Source: Porpolomopsis calyptriformis (taxonomy: Eukaryota > Basidiomycota > Agaricomycetes > Agaricales > Hygrophoraceae). Taken from it: a stretch of 64,000 bases of DNA. Under the pieces are notes generated by a model that worked only from the letters and a program-made list of their open reading frames with translations, did no database searches and was not told the origin of the DNA. Made by a program: the position numbers and the translations under genes. Location of the stretch: contig OX621166.1 in the NCBI GenBank assembly GCA_951640195.1, positions 1 to 64,000 of the forward strand, written 5' to 3'. Of this stretch, positions 24,135-35,105 are shown piece by piece. Position 1 is the stretch's first letter; every line of letters begins with the position of its first letter.

Positions 24135-25750
24135 TCATGTTGATTGGGTTTCGCCCACCTTCTTCCTTCCACCTTCCTTCCACTTAGCGTGTGCCCAGGC
24201 GTCAGGTGGCACAGGGAACGGCAAAATACAGTACTTGTATGGCCGCAAGTGCTTTTTGTCACAGTCCTGTACAAAGTTAGGTCGACGAACCTTCTGCACA
24301 CGCGACTTGCAGAATCCACATGAAAGGCGGCACCAATCGCCCTTCTTATCAAGCATGCTTGACGTTACAAAACAGCCCACACCACATGTCGGACATGCCG
24401 GAGGATCCAATCCCCATGGGCAGTCCTCGTTGGAGAGCGCGAATTGCGTGACGGAAATGTCACCTCCTGATTCCGATTCCGATCCCTTCCATGCACGAAT
24501 GAGCAGGACGGGTGTGTGTGAGAGGATGTCTACTCGGTCAAATGACCGATGCAGCGCTTCCTCCACATCCTGCATGTTCTTCTCTTGCTGAAGGAATGCC
24601 AGCTCAACGAATAACGGCAATGCAGATGTGACTTTGATAGGCGATAACACCTTTGCGGAGAATCCAATGACCCAAGTGAAGATATTACTAGAAGGAGGGA
24701 TAAAACGGTTTATTGATTGTTGGGCAGAAGTCGCAAAGGGGAAGGGGAAGAGGGAAATCCTGCATACCTTTCAACCAGGGACTTCCACGACTGTAGACTT
24801 CCCTCGTGGTGAAATGTGTGCCCACAGCACAGGGCAATCAAGCCCTTGATTGATGGGTTCTGCATAAACACGGGATCGTATGCATCCTGCATAGTAGCGC
24901 GTAGAATCTGGGGAAACCGGTTCCGGTTCAGTTCCAGTTCGACGATAGCATCTTCTTATGAAGTCCTCCAACAACTACTTACTTCGGTGATGTGGGCGTG
25001 GCGGTTGGTTTTGGCCCCTGGGAATGCGTAGACTAACTCCCCCGTTTGAACTGTAGTATGGCCTTCAAGGACGACAAGGACTGCTGAGTTCGGGAATCAC
25101 TTTATCCACTCCACCGCTTGTGAGCGCAATGCTTTGAGAGTGCGTCCATTATTCAAGTAAACGTATATAGTCTGGAGCTGTTTATAGAATACCATAAGCC
25201 TAAATCACTCGGTCATTCGAGGAAACGTCCCTCACCTGGTCATCCTGCTCGTGCTTGTAAAAGTCTTTCAATCGCCCTGCGATATTCGGGGCGGTTAGTG
25301 TCTCTTTGACCATTCTTGCCTCACATGTGTATATGTGGATGTAGAGGAGGGGGGTTATAACCCTCCCCCTGTGGAAGAATGATTTTATTCGTGAGTTGAT
25401 TGTATACTGAAGAAGGAAAATCAGTGGTGTTGTCTTGCATGAAGTAGATCCAAACCTTGGGAAGTATTTTTTTGAGGCGACAATGCCTCAGGCAGTACCA
25501 TGGAGTTCCCTCAGGAACATCCCACTGGACACACGCAGTCGAGTCCGAGGAAACACACAGCATGACACCACACCCTGGTTCACTGCATACCACAAATGAC
25601 CCACCATCACTACAATATTGGCAAAACTATCCAAAACATGCAGCATATTAGCGGGACTCGTAATAAATTATTTTTCCTCCCATCTTCTTACCATCTTTGC
25701 CGACCCCTTGCCTTATGCTTCATCATCATCTTGAGATGATGATGCCGTTT
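24135..25750 (-). pseudogene. Zinc-finger protein of unknown family, in-frame stop
   Basis: Minus-strand exons. A PHD-like cysteine cluster (RC, DGGSFVVCSEPGCGVMLC, then WYCLRHC) lies near 25640-25490. Then come RLKDFYKHEQDDQ, LQTIYVYLNNGRTLKALRS, and after a TGA the frame continues FPNSAVLVVLEGHTTVQTG. The next exons contain GLIALCCGHTFHHEGSLQSW and CPWGLDPPACPTCG with further CxxC pairs. The TGA (near 25095) sits in otherwise continuous frame and no good intron removes it. Its first exon is in a different frame from the gene part at 25713-27285, so either a frameshift separates them or a second gene starts at ATGATGATG near 25733. Function unknown. Confidence 0.5.
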
Positions 25751-27285
25751 CCGACGTCAGTTTATCCATGTTCTCCAATGAATGGAGAAAGTCTTCGCCA
25801 GGGTTTCCTGGCAGTGCATCCGTGATGCAGGTTGACGTGTGAAACCCATAGCGCCGTCGCTTCACTGCACGGCCACCTGCAGCAGCCTTCCTCTTCCTCT
25901 TCTCGGGCACACGGTTGGAAGTCTGTTTTTTCGTCGCTCCACTTGACGAACTCCTCCTCTCTGCACCCACATGCTTCGCATTGGGTTGAGATGGTGGATC
26001 CAGGGAGGGGGAGGATGCAGGCAACGGATGGTTGTTGATTGAAGATGATGCTGTGAGCATCGGATCAATGCCGAAGTTTTCATCCTGAAGTGGAGGTGAT
26101 GTTGGCTTGCCTCCGCTCGAGCTGGTTGCTTTGTTTAAAAAGAGTGTGTAATGTCAACAACTGTTCATCAAAGAAACAATGTAGGATGATGTACATGGAA
26201 TGTTTGCCAAGTCACCGAGGTCGAAATTGAACTCGGGCTGGTTCTCTGCTATACTGCCGCGCATCACAGCAGCAGGTTGATTAGCTGTATCCTTGGCTGG
26301 GGCGGCAGGGTTGGCAGGGGCGGCAGGTGTCGCAGGGGCGGTGGATTTGGCTGGGGGGGCGGATTTAGCTGGGGGGGCGGATTTGGCTGGGGGGGCGGAT
26401 TTGGCTGGGGCAGCAGGGTTGGCGGTGGCGGCGGGTTTGGCTGGGGCAGTGGTTTGGGCTGGGGCGGCGGGTTTGGCAGGGGCGGTGGATTTGGCAGGGG
26501 CAGTGGGGTTGACAGTGGCGGATTTGGCTGGGGCAGCAGGGTTGGCGGTGGCGGCGGTTTTAGCTGGGGCGGTGGTTTGGGCTCGGGCGGCGGTTTTAGC
26601 TGGGGCGGTGGTTTGGGCTCGGGCGGCGGGTTTGGCAGGGGCGGTGGGTTTGGATGCAGGAATGGGCTGGGCTGGGGCGGTGGCTTGGTTGCCGGTATTT
26701 TCAAATGTTGCGAGCGTTAGTTTGTTTCCGACTTGCACCTGTTCCAATGCTGCCAACAATGGCTCTAGACTACCACAGAATGTGGGTCATTATGCTATGC
26801 CACAGATCAGATCCAATACATACCTGTGTGAGTCGGCCTTGTCTTTCGTGAGATCGATGGGCCGAGATGTGGAGGTAGATGGAGATGGAGCCGACTGGTG
26901 GGTCTGTTCACCTACTTGGCGCTCTTGGCCAGGATCGGAAGGAGGCTGGGTGGCTTGGGTAAGGGGTGGTTGGTGGATGAGGGCATTTGGCTGCGTGCTA
27001 GTTGGTGATGATATGTTAATAAAGAGACATAAAGATATGTTTGTTTGTTTGTTCATACTCTATGCCGCGTGCAGAAATTTTGGGAGAAGGTGAGATGTTC
27101 AGGAAATCGTTGGGATTCCAACCACCTTCATTGGGTTCAGGGGTATAGCGTGGTGAAGGTTGATTGGTTGTGTGGCCTTGGGTCGGGGAGATATTCATCG
27201 GAGAGGGTGGGTTGCCTTGGGAGGAATCACTATCAGAGTAATCATCCCCATGAAAGTTGCTAGTCGCTGATTGTGTATGGGGCAT
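25713..27285 (-). CDS. Low-complexity Ala/Pro/Lys-repeat protein, likely N-terminal part of the zinc-finger gene
   Basis: Starts MPHTQSATSNFHGDDYSDSD. Introns near 27052-26998 and 26822-26770 join in frame to a long exon made of APAKPAA-type repeats (26700-26290), then a basic region near 25910-25860 with EKRKRKAAAGGRAVKRRR (likely nuclear localisation), ending EDFLHSLENMDKL...DDDEA. The stop at 25713 is followed closely, in another frame, by the zinc-finger exon of 24135-25750. One original gene split by an indel is the simplest reading. Upstream, a short LINE copy (27356) lies 71 bp from the start codon. Confidence 0.45.
26290..26700. repeat. G-rich minisatellite inside the coding exon
   Basis: Repeats of about 18-30 bases of the type GCGGNTTTGGCTGGGGC encode Ala-Pro-Ala-Lys runs on the minus strand. 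The plus strand has many GGGG runs and could form quadruplex structures. Confidence 0.8.
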
Positions 27286-27355
27286 TGCAGCTAATCGTGT
27301 ATGAAAAGTCTGTTGTAACGGCGCTAAGGAAAAAGAGACTCACGTGATTTGATTT

Positions 27356-27510
27356 TTTTTTTTTTTTTTTGAATTCAGCAAATGTATGCGCTAAGATGCA
27401 CTAGTTAGTTCTATATTACTATACACAACCAACTCTGCAACTTTGTTCGCAGCCTTATAAGTGGGTTGTCCCAGGGCTTTGGCTCACGCAGTGAGTTTCA
27501 TAAGTTGTGT
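27356..27510 (-). mobile_element. Very short 5'-truncated LINE copy with 13-bp target-site duplication
   Basis: Exact copies of CGTGATTTGATTT at 27343-27355 and 27511-27523 flank a poly(T)-started segment that matches the first part of the LINE at 22746 (GATTTCAGCA/GAATTCAGCA, GCTAAGA, CAGGGCTTTGG/CTGGGGCTTTGG, ACGCAGTGAGT). Only 3' non-coding sequence is present. Confidence 0.85.
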
Positions 27511-27693
27511 CGTGATTTGATTTAATCGACAGGCAAACGAAGGCTGCAAGAAGTGAAGTAAAGTGAACTGGTGGCTAGTCCTATAAGGATTTCTAGGAAA
27601 CCCCGAAGCCTCACATAGAGTCGCTTTGTGAGGTGAGTGTTTATGTGTGGGTTCCGTTAGTGTACGCGAATCAACTTAAGCTGGAATTAAGGA

Positions 27694-29301
27694 ATGGCTG
27701 AAGTTTTCGCCAACGATGAAAGCCTCTGGAATCAGTCGACAACCCCCCCCGTTAGCAAGTTCACTAAATGGACCTTTGGACGTAATTTCATCTGGATAGG
27801 CACGATATGCTGCGAATTGCATGATGATGGCCTCCCAGCATTCGAGCTTGCGCTCTTTGATGCGCACTACATGTATTGGCATACAAGTGCTACTGGCCAG
27901 TACAGCCATAACTACAACTACCACACTCGGTTGCGTGCTGCCATAGAGGACTACTTCAAGGGGGTGAAGGGGCATAATTTGCGCTCGCCTGAAGTCCTCA
28001 CCCCATGGCTATGGCGAACATTCTGTGGATGCACCCATATCCCAGAGGGCCGCAATGACTTTATGGAACTCATTAAGAGATATGGTGCCTGGAAGGATGA
28101 AGGCATGCCTGCACCCTCTCTGGACGGTGAGTGTAATGAGATATTTATTCACGCTTCGATTTTAATTTTAATTGACACGCAGAGTGGGAAAGGGCTTTAA
28201 AAACCCCCAGTGTCCAGCTTTATCTGCCCAGGTGGCTAGAAATTTCAAAAGACCACCTAGGCTTCCCAGAGAAAAAGACAAGACTTTACGCCTGGCAATT
28301 CCATGTGTTTTTGCGAGCATGCCCAAGCAGTACTATTGCAGCTGGTAAGACATTGCGTTTTCTCTGCTTGTTGAAGACTAACTATTTGGTGTAAAAGAGG
28401 CAAACAAACCATTGAAATTTGTCGACACCCCGATCTATGCCTTTTTCTCCAAGGAAGAGCGTTCCACGATGCCTTGGATACGTCTGCTTGCAGACCCATC
28501 CTTGGTATGCCCACGCTCCACCTCCCTCGTTGACCACAAAGCTCTACAAAAGCTTAACCCAGGCGCCGAATTGGATGACTCTATCCTAGGCTCATACATC
28601 GATCTCTGTCGGGCTCAGAATAAGGATAAAGAAGTAAAACTGATATTGACATATTTCTGGCCTCAGGTATCAAACCTAGACCACAAGGATTATGGTGGCG
28701 CAACAAGGTTGCTCTCTGCAGAGTTGGTAAGCCCTTTTCCCAAACGTTTCCTTCCTTCCATCGATCTGACAGGTTACCAAGAATGGCCAAAAGGTCAAAC
28801 GTGGATGGTATGCAGCTGCTTTGTCCTCCATCAATGAGACGTTGGAAACCTTGAAGTCCCTTTATATCCCCGTAAACCAAAACCAAAATCACTGGCTGCT
28901 GCTGAGGATGAACTTCACGGATCGACGCTGGGAGTTCTATGATAGTATGACTGCATGCGGAAATGCGAAGACCCGGGCAGGCATTATTAAAGTGAGATTT
29001 TCAAGCCACAGAGTTCCTGATTAAATGCTGACAGGTGTCGAAAAAGGCTGTCAGCGATTATCTCACCACTGAGGTGAATTATAATCTCTCTGGGTGGAAT
29101 TGCGAAACAGATATGTCTGTGCCGCAACAAAAAGGGTCCACAGATTGCGGGGTGTATACCTGTCAATATCTCAAGTGGCTGGTCAACGGTATGGCTATAC
29201 CTTCAGTTTTGGAAGAGGCTGATGTTGCTGATTTTCGGAATATGATGATCATGGAGCTGGTTTCTGGGAAGCTTAGGATTGGCGATCGCAAGGAATCTTA
29301 A
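27694..29301 (+). CDS. Ulp1-type (C48) cysteine protease
   Basis: Five exons join with clean introns (near 28126-28183, 28346-28398, 28727-28773, 28991-29034). The N-terminal region, with WTFGRNFIWIGTICCEL and LTPWLWRTFCGCTH, is not a known domain. The C-terminal protease core has the full catalytic set: H in NQNQNHWLLLRMNF, D in WEFYDSM, Q in VPQQKGSTDCGVYTC and C in the same block. Ulp1-family proteases cleave SUMO or other ubiquitin-like conjugates; transposon-borne versions are known in plants and fungi. No stop or frameshift was seen, so it is predicted active. It is divergent from the 27285 gene, with a 409-bp intergenic region that the short LINE has enlarged. Confidence 0.85.
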
Positions 29302-29459
29302 TATACACTCACTGTACTATTCACCTGGTTTTTGTCTGAAGATGGGGTAGCTTTATTAGCTGTAATAGCATTCAGCATTCGTTCAGCATTCGTTCATTCA
29401 GCCATTCTATTCATTTGTGCATCGCAACCTTGTCTTCATTTCATCATTTCCTCAACATA

Positions 29460-31442
29460 CTTATGAAAGTTGTGCATGGCACCTTTGGCAATGAGGGCGT
29501 GTATGCCTTTGAACGTTCTCTTCATGAAAACCAACTCGTCGTTGTCCTCAAACATAGTGAAATTTGCCAAGTCTTGTCGCTTTTTCCACTCCATCACCAG
29601 ATTCTTGATCTAGTCAGAAAAATGGATGGATACAATACCCCCATATTCGACAGAAAGACATACCATGTCTACATCAAAGTGTGACAAATCGACCCATATG
29701 CCTTTCTTGTCGTATCCTTTCGTTGCATCCGATAGATCAAGGAGGTGGGTTGCGAGGTCATCTGCATTACCGCTGAGTGGCTGAAGGAGCAATTTCACCC
29801 AACGTGGGATGGGTTCTGGTTCTAGCTTATCGTGACCATCATCCATGACCTAGAAGAAAAAGGATGGCTACCGTCACCATCCATCTGGACTTGTACTCCG
29901 AATGACTCGAATGCAAGCCTGATACCCACCAGAGTGGTGTCTGTAGCGCGCCCCTTCCCCTTCGTATCCTAGGAGACATACATATAAGCATACACGAGGC
30001 ACATGATGGGGAAAATACTATACCCTTTTCCTTTTCTCAACCTCTATTTCTAGATCCAGACCTACAAGCAGGCTTTCGGATAGATTTCGATTTCGATTTT
30101 TCTGGACGAATTCTTGGATAAATCGCCATTGCTTCTGACTAGGTATGAAGAAGATAAGACCCACCTGCTGAGGGTGATTCACAGATGGTATAGCTGAGGA
30201 GGGTATACGCCTTGCCAATGAGGGCTGCTTAGGGCGTCTTACCTGTACAAATCATTCAAATACAAACATAAAACTACAAACAAACCTGGAAGTCCTTGCC
30301 AGGAGAAGCAGGTAGTGACTTTGCTGAGACGCCTGCTTCTGCTTCTGGTTTTGTATTCGCTTGAATTCTCTGTGTATGGTGAATATGACGCCATTGAAAA
30401 ATAACATAGTTGGTACCTTTCTCATGGCCTTTTTTCTGGGGACATCACCCCCCGTTAATGCAGGGAGGGTCTGAAAGAAATCCATAGGGCAAGATGCAAC
30501 CCTCTCTCCACTCCTCAGAATCCGTGCTTTGGGGAAATCATTAGATAATTCAACATGCTTGTCCTTGCGTGGGCGTCCTCGCTTCCTTTTTGGAGCTCAT
30601 GAAATTAATTGAATGATAAGTACTTAACAAGCTATCGAATTGACATCAGGATCACACACCTTCACCTTCACCCTCACCTTGATCGTTATCATCTTGTTCA
30701 TATTCGTGTTCGTGTTCATACCCAGGTCCAAGTTCAAGCTCAGGTACACGCTCAAGTTCCACGGAGGAGATCGCGACAGCCTCCAAACGATTGGTGAACC
30801 CAAATAAGATGCAGTCTGCTTCGAAACCGTCAAGCCAGGTGGTGCAATTCGATCGGTCACTGAAAGGATCAACGGATTTTAGGACTTGGGGAAGCCAGTA
30901 GAATTCTTTGCTCTGCTTCCAGGATAAAAGGTCTGGGTATACAAGCATTTATTACTCAAGCCTAGCCTTGAAAATATCGATATCTTACCATACCACCAGT
31001 GTTGTCTGGAAGAATAATGGCTTCTAAGCTCGGCTTCGAATGCTTTGAGTTTTTTGGGCTGGTGGGCCTTCCCTAGCTCCAGTCGAACACAGAACCGATG
31101 AACGACATCAGGAATCCAAAGACTGCCAGACGCAGGCTTTTCTCTTTGCGCTTCCTTTATGATATACGTCCTAAGCATGTCATACCATACCATCAACTTT
31201 CCAAGATGACTCCCTCCATCCTCTTTTTGAAATTGCAGCTGAAGCTGGCACAAGTCAATGACGGTGAATATTGGCCTCCACTTTATCGGGAGAGAACAAA
31301 TATGTTGGGCCGCTTGGACTGACATGAGTCCATCCTGGGTGGTGTTTTTGATATAGCATCGTGAGGATAGCGGAACCGTGGCCTGCGGGACCTTTCCAAC
31401 AGGCCACCAGCTAGTTTCGAGAGCATGCAAATCAGTCTCCAT
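29460..31442 (-). CDS. Unknown multi-exon protein with AT-hook
   Basis: Starts METDLHALETSWWPVGKVPQ (ATG at 31442). Exons continue through IPDVVHRFCVRLELGKAHQ, SWKQSKEFYWLPQVLKSVDP, an acidic EHEHEYEQDDNDQGEGEG stretch, then KRKRGRPRKDKHVELSND (AT-hook core RGRPRK, near 30590) and later basic segments. Downstream exons (PRWVKLLLQPLSGNADDL) are less certain, and the 3' end is approximate. The AT-hook suggests DNA or chromatin binding. It is the last gene before the right inverted repeat, so it probably belongs to the same block as the TET/JBP and Ulp1 genes. Confidence 0.5.
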
Positions 31443-31664
31443 GGATTTTATCAAGAGATTTAGCAAGATGCACTAAAGTGATCGGGGCAAGTATGGTTTG
31501 TTTGTCGAGATTTATCAGCTACGCCTGCTATACTTCACTGCATATACCGTATTGAGTCGATGGAGCTGTAGATTGAGCTAAAAAGTAGAGGACAACTGTG
31601 GAATAACACTGCGCCATTCGATCCTGATCCTGCCACCTTCTTCTACCTGCCCTTCTCCCTTGCG

Positions 31665-31990
31665 TTCACTTAGAGGCCTGGCTGAAATAAATGCATTCCG
31701 TTTGAAGCAAAGGTTGGAGAGCAGTCTAACAGAGTTTCAGTGTACTCCTCTGAACCGAACCGCTCTGTTCCGAACAGAGTGTACTTGGTTAAAAGGTGGT
31801 GATACATTGTGGTGCAGTGAAGCTAAGAGGCAAGAACCAGGCCGACCGAAGGTGAATGGTAACATAGCGCTGTGTAGCACTGACTAACTGCATGACGCAT
31901 GCAGCGTTCGCTGACAGGACATGAACCTACCGCGGTCTGAGAATTAAGGGGTGAGAAAACCAAGCCAATCGACAGTGAGCGTGGGCAGAG
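31665..31990 (-). repeat. Right inverted repeat of the 18-31.7 kb gene block
   Basis: Reverse-complement partner of 17704-18125; see the left arm for shared anchors. It also matches the degenerate end of the satellite (GATTGGCTTGGTTTTCTC, GTCAGCGAACRCTG), so the satellite probably grew out of this terminal sequence. Confidence 0.75.
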
Positions 31991-32029
31991 CTCGTTTGCC
32001 ACAAGCTACAATAATCGTGGCATCCACAC

Positions 32030-32037
32030 TATAAAAT
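32030..32037 (+). promoter_or_regulatory. TATA box of the left F-box gene
   Basis: TATAAAAT about 65 bases before the ATG at 32101. Confidence 0.5.
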
Positions 32038-32100
32038 CCCCTCATTTTTTCTCGACCCCAATTCTCCACTTTCTCCCTAAGCCACCACCCACCATCCATC

Positions 32101-32844
32101 ATGATCCTCCTTCCCCTAGAGCTGTGGTTCAAAATAATCTCCCACATTCAGGACAGGCCCAGGGATCTACTCGCACTATCCCTAGTGAATAGGGATGTTT
32201 CCTCCGCTGTGTTGCCCTCCCTGGCCCAATATGCCATCGTCAATCCATTGCCACAGCCGCGACACCCTATCCACCTTGTTGAGTTCACCGCCATTTCGGA
32301 GTGGGGCGGCGATTTGGTTCAGGAACATCTGGAGATGGCCGGGAGTAACCTGTGGGTCGCCAGGTTGGGATTCGATGCCTCCGGATGTCAGTGTTTTAGT
32401 TTATTCCTATATGTCTGGGCTTTATCACTAATCCCGCATAAAGATGACTGCCTAGAACTCGAGCGGTTAAGCTTTTCCCGCAACTTATACCTCAGGGAAG
32501 TTACCCTCTCTGGATTACGACTAAAAATGCCGGGTCACTACGACACAATCGATATCTCGAGAATATTTGCTGGATGTCTGATGAGTGCTTTGACCAAGTT
32601 CACTCTGGATCTTACACGGGCCAACCTGGATAACTGCGTCAACGTCAATTGGGCCCTCCTCGATGCATATCTTTCCTCGAGACCTTCCCTTCAATCTGTG
32701 CACATTTTAGGCCCTCTGTTTGTGATAGAGGTCAACGATATCATGCCACTGATTGGCACCAAGGGCATCCTTAGGGTGACATCCATGCCAACCCTGCCGG
32801 AACCATCAGTACCATGGCCATCCCTATCGTGGGTGGGTATGTAA
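32101..32844 (+). CDS. F-box-type protein, left copy
   Basis: 247 residues in a single exon. The N-terminus LPLELWFKIISHIQDRPRDL followed by LALSLVNR is a basidiomycete F-box-like motif (LP.E.W..I..HI). The rest, with LREVTLSGLRL and ALLDAYLSSRPSLQSVHIL, looks leucine-rich. F-box proteins recruit substrates to SCF ubiquitin ligases. A close paralogue lies in inverted, tail-to-tail orientation at 33621-34424. The left copy ends earlier (SLSWVGM), probably after a small frame change in the tail. Confidence 0.7.
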   Translation: MILLPLELWFKIISHIQDRPRDLLALSLVNRDVSSAVLPSLAQYAIVNPLPQPRHPIHLVEFTAISEWGGDLVQEHLEMAGSNLWVARLGFDASGCQCFSLFLYVWALSLIPHKDDCLELERLSFSRNLYLREVTLSGLRLKMPGHYDTIDISRIFAGCLMSALTKFTLDLTRANLDNCVNVNWALLDAYLSSRPSLQSVHILGPLFVIEVNDIMPLIGTKGILRVTSMPTLPEPSVPWPSLSWVGM

Positions 32845-33620
32845 GCGAGGCAGGAAGAAGTTTTGAAGAAGGAAGGGTAGTGGAAGGGGGCAGGATACGG
32901 GTTGAATGGGAATGTGGTGACGTTATCCTGTAGCCATCTGTTGCAATGGATCGCGTATGATGACCCTGCCTGATACTGATGAGTCTGGATTGGAAGATAT
33001 CGTCCTCTTGAGACGACCCAAGCCCAAGGCGGAGAACACAGAGAGAGATCGTTGTCATTGTTGCTGCATCTGTGTCTACTTTTTATATGTATACGACATC
33101 GAAGGGGTCTAACCTACAAAGCGAAGCGCTTTGTGATCCTTTGATAGCACGATATTACTGAGAAGAAAGATTGTTGGATTGCGCAGCGGCTGCAAGTAAT
33201 ATCGAACTGTTGCTTTTGTCACCCACGCAGATTCGCCCTGCCATTTCCCATCGGAGAGATCCCTAAAGCTAAATATGTAGCAACTCGTGCTGCAAAGGAA
33301 GCCTTATGGCTCCGCACCTTTATTGGTGAAGTATTTGGCCCAATCCCGTCTCAACTATCTTTTCAAACAACCAATCGGCTATCGTGCTATCAAAGGATCA
33401 CAAAGCCCTGACCCCTTTGATGTCGCATACATATAAAAAGTAGACACAGATGCAAATGTATGTAGTAACAATGACAACGATCTCTCTCTGTGTTCTCTGA
33501 CTTCGGCTTGGGTAGCCTCAAGAGGACAATATCTTCCACTTCGGACTGGTCAGTATCAGCCAGGGTCATAACGGATCCATTTCAACAGATTGTTACAGGA
33601 TAACATTGCCCCGTTCCTAT
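32845..33620. repeat. Centre of the F-box inverted duplication with copia fragment
   Basis: The non-coding part of the arms is also inverted-repeated: 33000-33155 pairs with 33380-33560 (shared GCTATCAAAGGATCACAAAG and TATATAAAAAGTAGACACAG type sequence). Between the arms, near 33275-33365, the plus strand encodes KAKYVATRAAKEALWLRTF, a copia RNase H-region remnant. Confidence 0.8.
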
Positions 33621-34424
33621 TCAACCTGTATCCTGCCCCGTTCCACTCCCCTTCCTTCTTCGAAACTTCCTCCTACGTATCCGCCCAGATATAGATGGCC
33701 ATGGTACCAATGGTACCGATGGTTCTGGCAAAGTTGGCCTGAACGTGACATCAAGGATGCCCTTCGCGGTGACCAGTGGCATGATATCGCTGACCTCCAT
33801 CACAGACAGAGGGCCTAAAATGTGCACAGATTGAAGGGAAGGTCTCGAGGAAAGATATGCGTCGAGGAGGGCCCAATTGACTTTGATGCAGTTATCCCAG
33901 TTGGCCCGTGTAAGATCGAGAGTGAACTTGGTCAAATCTTCCATAGAACATCCAGCAAATATCCTCGAGATATCGATTAGGTTGACGTTACCCGGCTGTC
34001 TTAGTCGTAATCCAGAGAGGGTAACTTCCCTGAGCCACACGTTGTGGAAAAAGTTTAGGTGCGTGAGTTCGACGCAGTCATCTTCATGCGGGGTTAGCGA
34101 TAAAACCCAGACACATAGGAATAACCTGAAACACTGATAACCGGATGTATTGAATCCCAACCTGGTGACCCTCAGGTTGCTCCCAGCCCTCTTCAAATTT
34201 TGCTGAACCCAACCGCCGTGCCAATTCCTGATGGAGGTGAATTCAAGGAAACGAATCGGGTGTTGCGGCTTTGGCATTGGATCGACAAGCATGTATCGGG
34301 CCAGGAATGGAAACACAACGGAGGCAAAGTTCCTGTTTACTAGTGCCAGTGCGAGCAGATCTTGGGACGAGTTCTGAATGTAGGGGATAATTTTGAGCCA
34401 CAGATCTATGGGAAGGGAAATCAT
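33621..34424 (-). CDS. F-box-type protein, right copy
   Basis: 267 residues, starting MISLPIDLWLKIIPYIQ (ATG at 34424). It has the same architecture as the left copy, including LLALALVNRN, IDISRIFAGCSMEDLTKFTL and AYLSSRPSLQSVHILGPL. It keeps a longer basic tail (RIRRRKFRRRKG). The two proteins differ at perhaps a third of positions, so the duplication is not recent. A TATATA motif lies about 40 bases upstream. Confidence 0.7.
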   Translation of the reverse strand: MISLPIDLWLKIIPYIQNSSQDLLALALVNRNFASVVFPFLARYMLVDPMPKPQHPIRFLEFTSIRNWHGGWVQQNLKRAGSNLRVTRLGFNTSGYQCFRLFLCVWVLSLTPHEDDCVELTHLNFFHNVWLREVTLSGLRLRQPGNVNLIDISRIFAGCSMEDLTKFTLDLTRANWDNCIKVNWALLDAYLSSRPSLQSVHILGPLSVMEVSDIMPLVTAKGILDVTFRPTLPEPSVPLVPWPSISGRIRRRKFRRRKGSGTGQDTG

Positions 34425-34530
34425 GATGGATGATGGTGGTTTTGGGAGACTTTCGGCTGCTCTATATACTAAGTCGACCTCGACGCTTTGACTCACTCTC
34501 AACTAAAATCGATTATTCACGTGGCTAGGG

Positions 34531-35105
34531 TTGCTTAAAATGCCACAGTTTGACAGGGTGAACCTGAACGGTCCTCTACTACGACCATCTCCAGCAGTCT
34601 TCTTCATGACTGTGTCCGCGTCGCCTCACTTGGCCACTAGATCTCAATCTCAGAGGGTTACGACCTCAGACCAGATGGAGGGTGAGGGAAACCCCATGGG
34701 ACCAGGATCTGCGGGGAATCAAAGTCACGCTGCCCAACATCACCAGGTGAGCTTGCTCTTTTCCTTTTTTTCAGGTTGACAGAGGGGACGTGTTAGGCGA
34801 ATGAGATGAACATCCCCAAAGCTGTCAGCCCGAGAAGAAGAAAGCAATGGAAGGCCAAATTTTTGTCGGATGAGGAAACTGAAGAAACACTACCGACCGT
34901 CTATGTCAATTCAAAGAACACGAAGATGACAACCATAGCAGAGCCGTCGGTAAACACCCAGTCGACAACGGATGGCGATGGCAAGATAGCCGAAGAGATC
35001 CAGCAAACAATCCACTGTGGGATCGTCACTGCGCCAACCCAGCCGGGGACTGATAATGACCCCATTGGACCACAGTCGACGGAGAGCCATGGGATTGATG
35101 GTTAG
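34531..35105 (+). CDS. Hypothetical protein, two exons
   Basis: Exon 1 ends NQSHAAQHHQ at a GTGAGC donor (34747). An acceptor at the TTAG ending at 34796 joins in frame to ANEMNIPKAVSPRRRKQWKA. Ends STESHGIDG, stop at 35105. Low-complexity, Ser/Thr/Glu-rich with one basic patch; no domain recognised. Confidence 0.4.

Noticed and set aside
26277..27093. Long Gly/Ala-rich plus-strand frames over the minisatellite
   Set aside because: They are the complement of the Ala/Pro/Lys coding repeats on the minus strand, which join to real exons.
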